Source of the DNA: Biscogniauxia marginata
Lineage: Eukaryota > Ascomycota > Sordariomycetes > Xylariales > Xylariaceae
Reading direction: 5' to 3'
Assembly: GCA_022695795.1 (NCBI GenBank)
Contig: MU404105.1
Coordinates: 1-64,000, forward strand
Length of the DNA: 64,000 bases
Numbering within the stretch: position 1 is the first letter of the stretch; each line of letters opens with the position of its first letter. Made by a program: the position numbers and the translations under genes. This document shows, piece after piece, positions 35,852 to 48,622 of this stretch. The notes below the pieces were generated by a model. The model was not told the origin of the DNA. It saw nothing but the letters and a program-made list of their open reading frames with translations, and ran no database searches.

Positions 35852-38800
35852 CGACCCAAGGCGCCGGGCGGTGTTTGGCAGTTGGCCAATCCTTGATTCC
35901 TCTACATATCAAGGTTAGCTTCTCACGATGCCGGCCCCGCATCGACACCAACCAACAACCACACCACACCACCCGCCTCCTGCATTTTGGGCTTGGCAAG
36001 ATACGTGCTAAACTTAACAGATTCGCGCACGTTCGTCCAAACTTGCACATATCCTGATGAACCGTCGAGTCTCCATCGAAGGAAAAACGCGTCATGAACA
36101 CATCGTCTGAGCCTTTTTTAGGTGTTGTCTCGGCCCTGTCTGACCGTGTTTGACGTCCAACTCCCCTTCCTCCATCTCACTGCATCTTGGCAGGACTCAT
36201 GACTGAGCCGGGGGCGACCCCATCTCTAAGATACTTCACCCAGGATTACCCAACGTCCAATCCATCCTGTAACCAAAGCTTCGACCTTGGCCATGTCTCC
36301 CGATTGACGTGTCTATTCTTATCGAGAATGCTCATCATACAGCAGCCGGCGTACAGACATTCCTCATCGGCTTGGACCGACAGCTGCTGCATTAATTGCG
36401 GTCTCATTATAGCGTAGAGCGATCTGCGGGCGCATAGAGGGATTTGCAATTCGGCCAACACGTCGGTGGTGCATCTCCTTTTGCGGAGACGCTGGACGGA
36501 AGCAGTACCTATAAACGCTGGCCTTGGCAGCGACTCCTTTTACTACGGCTGTAATAAGACATGGTCTCTGGTCTCCTAGTGAACTGCAGCGGCAGCAACG
36601 GAGCTGCGGAGGCAAGCAGGGCCCATGAAAATCCTATGGCTAATGTGCTGGGATCCTGCAATGCTAATATTAACCCGGAGGGAATCGAGCAGCCACCGCT
36701 TATGCTGCTGAAGGCTCCTACAACGTAGAAGTTCACCTTGCCCATCAAACCAATCCACAAATAGGGGCTTCATATGATGTCTTCATGCGCATGAGGCTAT
36801 CGACAGATTTACTCCGGACATCTCGAGGTGATGGGAGTAAATCAGCTGTCGGGAATCAGCTGTCCGTTGTCAGCCTCATCATAAAAGTCGGAGGCACCCA
36901 GGTAGGTAAGGAGTGGGTTTGTGCATTGTTCGCTCATTTCAAAATGCGGCACGAGACGAATGCTTCGATCGATGATCTAGAAGCTTTGGCCTACCCTTTT
37001 CTTTTTAGTGTACTTTCGCGGTGGGGCGGGCAGCTGAAGGAAAAGCCACACCAGGTGAGGCTGACACCGCCTAGCTGGAACGGCATCCCGTCAGGTGCTA
37101 ATGCAACCTGGAAGAACCTTCTTATCTTTTTTGTGCAAGTTATAAAACTCCAGGAGCACCTCCACCTTCATTTACAGATTATGCTGGCTGTGTTCAGTAT
37201 CGAGCCACGTCCAGTTGGCGGTCTGAATTGCAGTTGACCGACAAAACCTGAAGGAGCCACATTGTCCACTATTAATGAGGCTTCATGTTTGTTGGCATGC
37301 ACGAATCTGTTCCGACGTCCATGCCATTGTCTCTCCCTTACCATTCGAAACTCTTCTCGTGAACTCTAAGGCTTTAGGGGTGTTTATGCGGTTAAATAGT
37401 TTATCGTATGCGGAATACATCACTTCGAAGTCACAATACCACCGCAACTCTTCTGCACATCGCATATACTTAAAAGCCCTCGCGCTATTCTATAAACGGG
37501 ATAATAGAGATATCCAACAAGTGTGTTGGATTGAATCTTCACGAACTTTAAGAATAACAGGTGCTAGTGTATCAGCTGCTAGGAACAGGACAAGCCCGAT
37601 GCAGTCTCGCACCAAAATATAACAATCAATGGTTGATAACGGTTACGGTATCAAAAAACGATCTAATCGTACCCAAGGCCTCGGGGAACTCCAGGGGTAC
37701 CTCCTGAGTTTGGATCGCCGGCAGTGCTGGGAATATCATGTGATAGAGAATCTTCCGAGGCGGCTTGCCCAATTCTGTGACCTACAACGCCTCCTACGTA
37801 CGGGTGCGAGCTCCCCCAGGTTTCAACGACTCCAGACAACAAGGTCAGTCTGGAGCTCGTCTAGCGCCAGATCACCTCGATGCCTTGTCCTTGGAACGAC
37901 GACTCGAATCATTCTACCGATGTTACCTAAATAATGATCTAAGCAGCTAAAGCAAGAAATCTTCTTTTGCCTGTCCTTTGTTCAGGCCTTTCCGTCCCGG
38001 GCTGTAGTGCAGCGTCGCATCGCATCTCATTGTTTCGATAATATCACCTCGCGGGGAACAGAGCTGCGACCTCCTGGCTATGCGCTACTACTACACCCAC
38101 ACCCGCACATCTACTTGGTCGAGTGTAGTGCTCTTTTACGCGACCCTAGAAAGGGAAAGCAAAACCATTCACGTATATTATCCCGTGCAGCTAAATTGAA
38201 TAGATCTGCTTCTTATTTGCTAGTCTAGTTGATGCCGTATTTGGCAGGGAAATATTACACTCGAGCTATATCCGATCCCGGGTCGGACGAGTTCATCACC
38301 GAATCTAGCAAAGAAACACGCCAATCGGTTTAACAAATCGAGCATGCCGTTACATCCAAGCTTTCGGAGCTTACTTCGGTGTGCTCAGACTTCTCTCACA
38401 CGCCAGTTACGTGTGTTTTTCACACAAGGCTGCAACCTCTTGGCGGGACCGGTAGTCTGTGGGATGTTCCTTTGTCTCAGCAGGAATATCTGGGCAAGGA
38501 TGACGCGAGGAAGAGCCAAAAAAAAATTATTTAGAGCACTAAACGCGTCGGGGATTGGCGACGTGCAGCCGAAAATCATGACGCGTTTGTGCGGCCAGAT
38601 CTTTAACAGTCTACTGTCCAACAGAGGGCCGGCATCCCGGTCACGTATCTACCCTTTGGTTCCCAAGCCATGCCGCCTTTGGACAATGACTGGCAGGCTC
38701 GCAGGGTTAACAAGATGTAGTCATGATTCCAAAAAGGCGTTGATCAATCAGGAACGCGAGTTTCGAGGAGCCTAAGCAATCATGGTCAGATGCCCCGGGC

Positions 38801-41800
38801 GGCCAAGCTCAGCCCGTTGACGCCATCAGTAAACGCCAGCCTACCATGACTCGCAGGTTCGTGTGGACAAGGCTCTCACTGGTCGATATTCGCATCTCGG
38901 CACCCTAATGAGGGTAAATACCATATCCCGCATAGGAAACTTTGATTCGCATGTCTTCCTAGAGTGCTCGGTTATCAACAAGATGCTCGAAACCCCTCTT
39001 CGTGGTCCACCAAAAAAAAACTCAACTAGAAACTTGAATCTACAGACCCGAGGTCGCCGACGTCACAGTGACCGCCGGCTCAAGCTGAATATCAGCTGGG
39101 CACTTTCCATAACGGGCAGCAGATTGCCGCGAGGGGGGCTTGGATGCTGCATTTGGGAATCTATCAGAAACACTAGGCCGTCTTCAAGGATTCTGGGCCT
39201 TCTTCCAACATAATTGCCGGTCCCCGCGTTTCTTCCTCTTGATTGGTTGGCCCAGTGGTCATGATGGTTCAATGATGGTTTAGTGATGGTTCATTGACAG
39301 TTCTGTCGGACGACTCCCAGTCCCCACAAAGTCACCAATCCTGAGATTGAACGCCCTCATTGCTCCGCAGAGTGCTCCGCATTTAGGATTCAGGGTCCTG
39401 ATGAACTTATCCATCAATCTTCCCCTGCTCGACATAGTAATCGCCTACTTGACTTGCGGCAGCAGGAATACGTTATGGGCAAGCAATCGCATTAGGTTAG
39501 GTTACTCACGCATTCGCGCCACACCTAGAAACGCAAGACTACTTCGTAGGTGTCTCATCCATTCGCTCGCATAAAAGCCGCTTGCGTCCAGGATACGTAC
39601 CAGCGTCAACTATAAGGATATGTACCTTAGCTACACGCAGCAAGCCAATTCCGCTAGATGCGTTTAGGTATCTCTAGCCTATAGGTAGAGAGATCGCAAC
39701 GCCAGCAGGCTCGGCGACAGCATCAAGCAGTCGGATAGCGTGCACGCACGGAGTACCTACGTAAAAAAGGACGTTAAGACATACGACGTACTACGCTCTG
39801 CATCTTTTAGACTCCATTCATGTCCATGACAAGTCGGCTTCTAGCTGCAGACTATGTACTCTGAGGAGTGGGGTTCGTTGAAGACAGCTTCTAGACCAAG
39901 AGGCAAGGGAGACGTGCCTTACAAGCTACATTCACGAAGCAACAGTTAAACTAGTTTCGAGTTCGCGTTTTTTTCTTCTTTTTCTTTCTGTAAGACGCAG
40001 TTCGCACGTGTAATAAGTCAGATGGCATACGACGCGAGGCCTTCGACTTGATTGTCTAATCGACGTTGCACGGTGAGCTGCGGAGTTACTGCGGCTGCTG
40101 CTCCATCGAGTACGGGCATACTGTACGACCCTGACTTATCCGCATCTCTCGCAAAGAGCGAGTGAGATGCTAGACGATGGACTGCGGGAGTGTCCCCGCC
40201 TAGACAACGGTTTGACAAGTTATACGCTTTTAGTAAACGGCGCCCATGCACTCTCACATTCGATGACGAGATAGTAATTGCGGGAGCTCGATCTATGACC
40301 TCGACAGGCAGACTGGACAAGTTTCCAGTAGGTCATATTACCGGCATCATCACTGCACTTTTTTTTTTTCACTCTACGCTAGTGTTCTTCGAGGGTCTAG
40401 CTACCAAAATAGTTACTAAATAGCGGAAGAGCCTCGGCGTTCTGGACTATATTGGAAGAAAATTTCAAACGTGGAGAGCTTTAATGTCTGTAGAAGGGTG
40501 AAAAAGATATACTTAAACGTAATGACTGACAATCATATCCCCACAGAGACCCTTATTCTGCCTCAAGAAAAAAAAATTTCTTCAATCCCAGAGAAGTTGA
40601 GAACCTCCGCAAGCCCTTCGTCAACTCTTCACTGTGTTACGCTGTTTTCAACTAACTAGAGCGAGAGATGACCTAAAAGATACCTACCCAGTCCCTTTCT
40701 GTCCCAGTTCCGAGGTTCGAACTTCCACCCAGCAACAAACAAGATTGGCAATACTAGAATTGCTTTATCGAAGAATTTTCCGATAGGCCTAGCTGTGTCG
40801 TGCTCGTGGTGGTTTATCCCAGATGATACTTTCCAGAGATTATGCGTCTCTAAGGATTCGATTCGCTGCTGAAATCAGTAAAGGAGAGTAAGTGCCTGGA
40901 ACAAAGCTGTTGGCGGACCTAGAACTTGGACATGAGGTACCATTGCCGATGTGGTTTGACTATTACTACTCAACTCATCATCCTGTATCTCTATCCATTG
41001 CTCTCGCTAGAGGACTCCTCCCCCCGGGGACGTTCGTAAAAAAGACCAAAGAACCAGGTTAAACAGGAATCTTTATTTCGCAGACATGCCGATTTGGCTC
41101 GCGAATTAATTCTCCGAGCGCTTACATGGCAAGCCACGGTCACATAAACGTAATAGGTGATCGACGTTCTCCTTTTCCGGCCCACCTTCTTCTCACGAAC
41201 TTGTCCGGTTTTCCATTCGACGAATCAGTAACCTTGCCCGGCTAGGAATCTTCAATCTCCGAGCTGGGCTGAAGTCTGTAGCGTCGAGCAACTTTACCCA
41301 CGCACAAGTCAAATCGGGTTGTCAGGCACTTCCTTCGAGATGAAGATATAGAGATATCCTTCGTGAGGTGAGATAAATCTGCTAATAACCGGCGGGAATT
41401 TTTTTTGGTCTCCGAGGAGCTCTGCGGCATGGTGGCTAGGTGTCACTCCCTTACGCCTCTCTCTTGGGAATGACATTCTACTAGGTCGTGTAAGTAACAG
41501 ATATGGAAATCCTAACATCGGGATACGATGGCTACCTCTAGGATATCTTGCTTACTAGCAGATTATCAAGCCTCTTGGTGCAGGTAGTAAAACCTGTTAA
41601 GCACGCCCCTTTACCAAATATGTCTCTTCCTATTTCAGCTATCTCATCTTTCCTCAATGATGCTGTCACTCAGACGCTAGGCACAAGAGCACGTTCTAAT
41701 TGGACGAAATGAAGAGTCTCGGAGTTCAGCTGCTAATAATTATCTCGACTTCATTGGACCTGAGGGCACTCCGGAACGCCATACAGATAGTGGTCAAGGC

Positions 41801-41914
41801 CGTGGACAACTACTATTTGCTACACATCTCGGCGCCCCAACACCATGCACTTTCCCTTTAAGAGGTCTCTATGCAAGTCGAGCACACCAGTACGGTTGAC
41901 TGGATATGCCAGCA

Positions 41915-43867
41915 TCACATTTTCCGGCGTCTCTTGTTACGGCCTGATATCCCAGAAGCAGCCCCTGGGGTGATCCAATTATCGCCCACCCGCGTATCCG
42001 GGTTATCCCTGGAGTCATAATCTTTGGCCTCAAATTCGAGATCATCTAGATTTATGAAGTTGTCCCTCCACCTTAGGTGGCGCTTGGGTACTTCTTTGAA
42101 GCCACCATTCCGCGGCTCGACCTGTACCGATTTGCGCGCCATCGCTACCTTGGACGGATGCTTCCCCTTCCCTCCCATGGTCACCCTGTTCTGTACTATG
42201 GCAAGCTCGCTCTTCCCCCTATAATCCGGCAGATCGCTGTCCGTGAATAGGGCGTCTGGGTCGCCGTTGATATTGTGCGCGAAAATCACCTGATCTGGAG
42301 TCCTTGCCGCCTCGCGCAGCTTTTCGAACTCCGCGGGGCAGTCTAAGTTGAGTATCTTTTCAGACTCGAAGCGCAGGTGTGCGGGCAGCCGGTTGGCGCC
42401 AAGTACGTCCCTTCGGTCTTCTCCGAGCCATATCTTCTTCATCGTCGGCGCCGAGGACATGTAGCACGCCTCGAAGGGGATCATGCCGCTGAGCCGGTTC
42501 GTGTAATGCACCCGGCCAGCTGGCTCGGAAGGGTCGATCTGCACCGGGCAGAAGCCGCCTAGGGTACGCGCCTCCGCCGGCCACACTGCCTGGTCGCCTT
42601 CACCGACGAGTGATTCGCCGTCCTCCGAGCACACAGAGACGTGCATCTCATAGAACTTGTAGTCGACGTGCCCGTTGACGGTCATAAGACGCATGACGCC
42701 TTGTGATGCATACCGGGTCGGGTCAAAATCTAGCTGCCGGAGGTCTTTCCTATTCAGGATCGGGAAGGTTGCGCCGGTATCCAGGAGCGTCTTGAACTGA
42801 CACCAGACTTCGGCATCCGGACTTTGGTTCATGTCGTTCATAGCTTCTTGGTAAGCCCTCTTCTTCCCTCTCGCGACCTTGCTTATGTCAACCGTAAATC
42901 GCAGGTCGACAGGATAGTTGCCGATATTGTATGTATCGTTGGGTCCGTATTCACGGTCAAGACCGAGTCCTTTCTTTGCTAGCGCTTCAGAATTCGGACA
43001 AGCTAGGGGAGGCTCGTGCCAGAGCCAGCCAGGCCCGTGTTGCGCAAAGTAACGATCGAGTCTCTCTTTTCGGTCCTCGCAGAAGGATCGATACGTGGGA
43101 CAGACGTCGACAATATGCCCAGCGTATATCAGTGTAAAGTTCCACGAGTACGGTATCTGGCCAGAGTTGTATCCTTGAATTGCGGCGCGGATGTTGACTT
43201 CCTCGTCTTTGCATTGACAAGTGTCAAGGGCCCAGTTCAACGAGCCCAGCCGTTCAGACACACGATCTCTCTCCTCTCTCTCCTCTCTATAAAACACAAT
43301 CAGCATGGAAACAGATCAGTTGCAACCAAAGAGACCATCATACTCAGGCATGTTATTCTCCTTGTCATCCTTCATATCTCCCCTCTCCTGTATCAGCTGC
43401 TCAAGGAGCTTTCTGTGGTGATCAACCTGATGGGGTGAATTCTCCTCACAGTGCTTTACAATAAATCTCTGTTGCTCGATCTCTCGATCCTTTTCCTCGA
43501 TATAGCTCAAGTTCTCGCCCAGATCGCCAATTACTAGGGACTCCCAAGGTTTTCTCTCAGAAAACCCCTGTGTTTGTGACAGTGGCGACAGCGCCGATTC
43601 GTTTACTCCCGTCCCTTGCACTATTGCTGCTTGAGCCGCAGGTGATTTGGGGGTTATCACAGAGCCTTTCCCCTCCCTGGGTTCTCTTGAATGCTTCCCT
43701 TCAATACCTAAACGGCTCATATACCGAAGTCTTCGCTGTTCTCTGGCAGCTCGTTCATGATCCGGCATACCAAGTCTTCGTCGATGACTTTCCAATAAGT
43801 CATTTCCTAATAGTTCTTCAGGAGGGGCCTCCGGCCGGCGCCTTGCCGATAACTCATTGTTAGACAT
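41915..43867 (-). CDS. Retropepsin-like aspartic protease domain protein (631 residues)
   Basis: Two exons (43344-43867 and 41915-43286) joined by a 57-nt GT..AG intron. The N-terminal 170 residues are charged and helical, rich in Glu, Arg and Gln, with coiled-coil character (EKDREIEQQRF, HHRKLLEQLIQERG). After a Trp/Tyr-rich segment the sequence TLLDTGATFPIL appears, with the catalytic Asp near residue 344. This is the single D-T-G-A flap-loop motif of retropepsin-type aspartic proteases, which act as dimers. About 80 residues later, hydrophobic strands complete a plausible small protease fold. The C-terminal end is basic (GRNKRRRKM). There is no reverse transcriptase, integrase or zinc knuckle nearby, so it is not an intact retroelement. 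It may be a domesticated relative. It is divergent from the giant gene at 44477. Its substrate is unknown. Confidence 0.75.
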
Positions 43868-44476
43868 TGTGGATTTAGAAGCCCTTGACTACTTTTAATT
43901 TTTGATTTAGTTAACTATCGGAGAGTTCGTCGCCCTACATGGAACGGCTTATGGAGATCGGCCACTACATTAAACCATCAAAGCCAGACTGTGGCTTCCG
44001 GGCAAGACCACCAAAGCCCGCAAACGGTAATAGCAAATCCGGTCCAGATGTCTGCAGCATTTGTCTCAGTCGAGCCTACAAGCTATGGCAAGACACTGGC
44101 ATTCTTTGTTCGCTTCCTCTTAGGGCCTGGCAAAAGCCCCAAAAGGTTTCCCCCTGGAATGCTCACGGATTATCCATAGCAACTAGTGGATTCTTTGCGA
44201 AAGAAAACAAGAACTGAGAGTTCTCCCAAGATAGTGACCCGTGTGCAAAATCATTTTCCTCCTTTATTTCTCACTTACTGCGGTCAATTCACGTCCTGCG
44301 CTGGGTCTCAGTCAGCACCTTCGACCACAAAGCGCGCTGGCTAGCGATGCCTTGCTCCTGATGAGCTTGATCTAATCAACGACACTGACTTTGAAACTCT
44401 TCAAACACTTAATAATCCACTTGGAACAAATTCGAAGGGCTAAGTTTATCCAGTATTACCCAAGTAAGCAGTTGAG
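43868..44476. other. Shared divergent promoter region
   Basis: A 609-base gap between the retropepsin-like gene (minus) and the giant protein gene (plus). Transcription must start outward from it in both directions. A short plus-strand frame at 43939-44217 has no recognisable product. Confidence 0.5.
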
Positions 44477-47400
44477 ATGGGGTCGATATCGTCATCGAAA
44501 GATCCCGCAGGGACTTCGGGACCGGCATCAAACGCAACTCTCATTACGCTGATCGCTTCTGGCATTGACACGGGCAAACTCAGTGGCGAGGAGTTAAAGG
44601 CAGAGATGGAAAAATATGTGCAACAAGTGAAGGATGCAGGCCTCTGGCCTCCCCAAAACCCCCCCGAGAATAGCGGACGTGACCCAAGTATTATGCTGCC
44701 TCGGATTCTCAACTTTCTATCCGATCAAGACCGCTGGCGTGAACCGGGCTGGGATAAGAAGCTCGGAGACATCACCAAGTACCTAGAAACAATTAACAAG
44801 CAGCGGGCCGAAGGCCATCCTTTGTTTCTAGATCCCAAACTGGTCGCAGAATTGGATGATGCGATGGTGATGGTGCAAGTCCATAATGAGTTCGACAAGT
44901 GGACTAGCGGGAAGACCCCATGGACGAGCAGCACCCTTTTTGGCGCGTACAAGTCGCAGCGCCTACCCGTCTTCCCGAAGCAGTTTCCCAGGCCGGTGCC
45001 AAACCGGATGCTCTCCGAGTTCAAGCGCATTGAGTTCGCGCCACGATTTGGCGACTTCAGAAACCCGTTCCACCTTAGCGTCAAGGGGAGGGCAGAGCTC
45101 CGCCTGTACGCGGAAAGCGAGGAGCTGTTCTACCTCTGGGCCCTAGCCAGGGCAATTCCTGGCGGCATCCAGATAAGGAAAAGGACTACCAAGTTTAACA
45201 TCGACAACGCACACTACGAACGCTGCATTCGGGGGGGCCTTGCGGAAACGTGCAGAAGCGTACCCGCGTACAAACCCTATAGCCTCGAGCCAGCTGGTAC
45301 CCCTGATCCTCCCACTAGCGGCTCTACCAACACCGAAGCTGCCAGTACTCCTGTCGAAAAGCCCAAGACCCCCGACGAAAATACCAAGACTCCTGAAGCT
45401 GCTGGTCCTAAAGTAATTAAAGGATCTAAAGTACCTCCTGGAAGTAAAGCGTCCAAAAAACCTGACCAGGCTGAAGAGCCTATAACACCTCCCCCTGATG
45501 AACCTGAAGGGGCGTCTAGCACGAAGAAATTCACTGATACGAAGGGATCCACTGATACGAAGAAATCCACTGGGCCTAATAATCCTCCTGCGCCTTCTGG
45601 GCCTACCGGTCCTGGTGGACCTACTGGGCCTGATGGGAATGGAAGTGAAGGCGGCAACATTCCGAACTATTCGAATGTTTTTTATGCAAAACGCGGGTGG
45701 CAGCGAGCTGCTCTTCAGCAATGCTTGAATTTGTTTTCATCCCACGAGAATAGAGTCATCAACACTCCCTGGAGGCGGGCGGTACTGCCCTTCAAACATC
45801 CCGTCCCGCTTCCCAAGGAGATCGTCTACACACCTCGATGCATAGACACTAGCAAAGTTGCCGACCATGTCAAAGACCCGACGCCATGGATCTTTTGGTC
45901 CAATGAATATTCGCAGCTGATCGACTACTTGTCAAGCTGGCAGCGTCGACGATACAACAACCAAAGCTGGAACGATTTTCAAAGATCTGCTCTGCCTATC
46001 AACTTCCGTGGACCACAAGTATACAGAGGCCTTCCAGTGTATTATGACTACTGGTTGAACATCGGCGAGTATCTAAAACAATTGTACGGTCTCATAGATG
46101 CCGCTCACTGGGCAGCCCCCCGGCCTCTTTTGAGGGCTATCATGAGAGATATCGATGCCGGGCGGCAGTCAAACCCTTGTAAGCATTCCCTTCCTCTCAC
46201 ACTTAAAACCGGTTCAGCTAATATCTATAAAATCATAGTCGGGGACAAGAAATTTCAGCGCTGCGATATTATACGCCGTACTTACGTGGATTACATCCTT
46301 GATTCTAATGCAGGTCTCGATGGGAACGACAAGAACCCAGAAGAGGACCCCATGCTTGTTGATGAAGCTGACATTGCCTGGCTGAGGTATCTTTGCGAGC
46401 CCTCCCGCACCTTCACCATGTGCGACCCTACGGAACAGCCGAACGATAATCTTGCCATTATCTTTGATGCTAGGCTTCAGGCATTTTTCCGGGACCCTGT
46501 TGCGATGGGGATTCCAGATTACCCAAACAATGTTTGGGACGACTTGGAAAAGGCCGCGGACCTGCGTAAGGCCAGAGAGGAGTACAAACCTCCCACTCTG
46601 CTAACGCTGTTGGCATACATCAACGGTTCTTTCGAAAACGAAGTAGAATATGCAAATAGGGATGGAATACCAAGATTCAAGCATCCGAATAGGAGCTACC
46701 AGTTTTCCTTGCTAGAAGCGCAGTACTACTGCAGCTTGCTGCAACAATTAGGGCGTTGCAAGTAAGTTTGCAAGATTGACGCCACATGTCGGCATTATAT
46801 TAACAAAACATAGGTACACACCTCCCTTTAGTAAGGAGGACTCTGGCAGAGTGGACCGACCAAAGTACAATCTGCATCCTGAAGATCGTGTGATTTGGCG
46901 TGCCGAGGACCAGGAGATATTCGAAAGTGACAACGAGAGTTATAGACTCTTCATTAATAATAATCTCGGATTATTCTATGAGAGCTGGCTCGTATCAGAG
47001 GGTGAGGGCATGAGTGAGTCGGACTACAGAAACAAAGAAATAGCTTGGATGCTTGATCATGTCGGAACACACTTCCCAGCTCAGTTGGCCGATGCGGAAC
47101 TCGAGGAGTATTCCGACAGGGAGCCATTCATAATGATGCATCTAATGCCAGAAAGAACCTTCGTTGAGGGCGGCTATGAGCCTGGAGAAATCGAAGACAT
47201 GCGCCAATCACCCTCCTGGCAGGACCTGGCTTCGTGGCAAGATCTGGCCGCCTTAGAAACCACGTTACGGGCAAAAGCAGAGAAGGAGGCTGATGACAAA
47301 AAGGCTGCGGAGGAAAAGGAGAAAGCGGCCGGCAAAATGAACAAGAAGGAGAACAAATTTCTGAACAGGCGAGACGACATCCCAAACACACCTGAGAGGA

Positions 47401-48587
47401 CATGCCAATTCTTCCGCAACCTGGCTTTTCGAATGGGCTGCACGATGCGTCACGCGGAGGAGATCAAAAGCAGGCTGAAGTATACGGAACTTGCTCCGGC
47501 TAACCAAATACCGTCCCATGCCCCCTTGGAAAACACGTCTCTGATCGTGGATCTCGACCAGATATTGGGACCGGACAGCGAACAGAATCAAGCCATGAAT
47601 ATTGACGGTCCAGAAGCAAACTCTGGAGGGGCCAGCAACTCCAAAGACAACACCGATACAGTCATGAAGGACAGCAATCAACCGGAAAAGCCAAGCAAAG
47701 CTGACCAAGGTACTCAAACGCATGTTACTGTAGAACGTTGGTGGCAACCTATTTCCGTCAAGGACTTCCAACGCGGAGTGCAACATTGGAACGAGTCTAT
47801 TCAGAATGGTGTGGGAGAGGTGGAAATGCTGCCACCCAGCATTCAGGATGTTATCAGCAAGGCAGACCCGGATTCGACCATCAAGGACCGCATTCAGGAC
47901 AATGACCCTTATACAATCATTCGGGAGGGGATCATTGATGATTGTGTCCAAAACCGGAACGCGCTATTCCCTGGGCGTCTGGTTGGGTACAAAGACCAAC
48001 GTGGCAGGGAATTCCAAGGGTATGAAAGAACAAACCTCTTTGAATGGGCAACAAAGGAACAAAGGAGGTACCAAGCCCCTTATACTCGCAAGACCTTCTT
48101 CAGCATGCAGCGTTGGCCACTCCATCATCAGCGACCTGATCGTCGGAAACTGATAGAACAACGCGCGGACGAGATCCTCAGAAGAGACCCGCGCAAACCT
48201 GACCAACAGTACGGTATTCTGACGTCTCGGATCCCCGGCCCCGAAGACATGCCAAGATACGCCTCCGCACCCCGGCTCACGAAGAAAAAGGCCAAGATGT
48301 CGATGAAGTACCCGTCGCAGCAGTGGCCGAAGACCAATTGGTCAGCCACAAATCAAGTACCCATCCAGGCCCAAGGGTTATACGGGCAACCAAACCAAGG
48401 GATCACGATCACAGGCCAAGGTCCATTCACCATCACAGGTATAGGCGCAGGTTCGAACCAGTTTATGCTTCAGCAGCCGAATCAGCAGCCGTCGACGATA
48501 GGCAAACCACCGCCAAATCCATATCAACAAACATACCCGACATACATGAAAAAGTATTTGCCAGGTACGCAACAGAATGTACCAGTC

Positions 48588-48622
<35 letters not shown>

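Larger units (their letters stand above)
27614..41914. other. 14-kb gene desert
   Basis: No coding region can be supported here on either strand. Reading frames are short, mostly begin at non-ATG codons and match no family I recognise. The base composition is ordinary, without the AT collapse seen at 7.1 and 10.5 kb. It contains purine-rich DNA at about 28920-29280, microsatellites at 29606-29624, 30780-30795, 33713-33756, 35048-35071 and 35827-35851, and many TACCTACC/AGGTAGGT words. Low-grade similarity to lost genes or transposons cannot be excluded by eye. The part next to 27613 must hold the cyclin promoter and leader. Confidence 0.5.

Noticed and set aside
36509..36760. A hydrophobic minus-strand frame resembling one or two membrane helices
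   Set aside because: I found no membrane-carrier signature and no continuation on either side. It is likely chance.
36785..37237. A 150-codon plus-strand frame in the gene desert
   Set aside because: Its composition and codon use look random and no family resemblance is visible.
40018..40320. A 100-codon minus-strand frame that looks protein-like
   Set aside because: It has no recognisable motif, no splice partners and no neighbouring coding exons. The evidence is too weak to call a gene or pseudogene.
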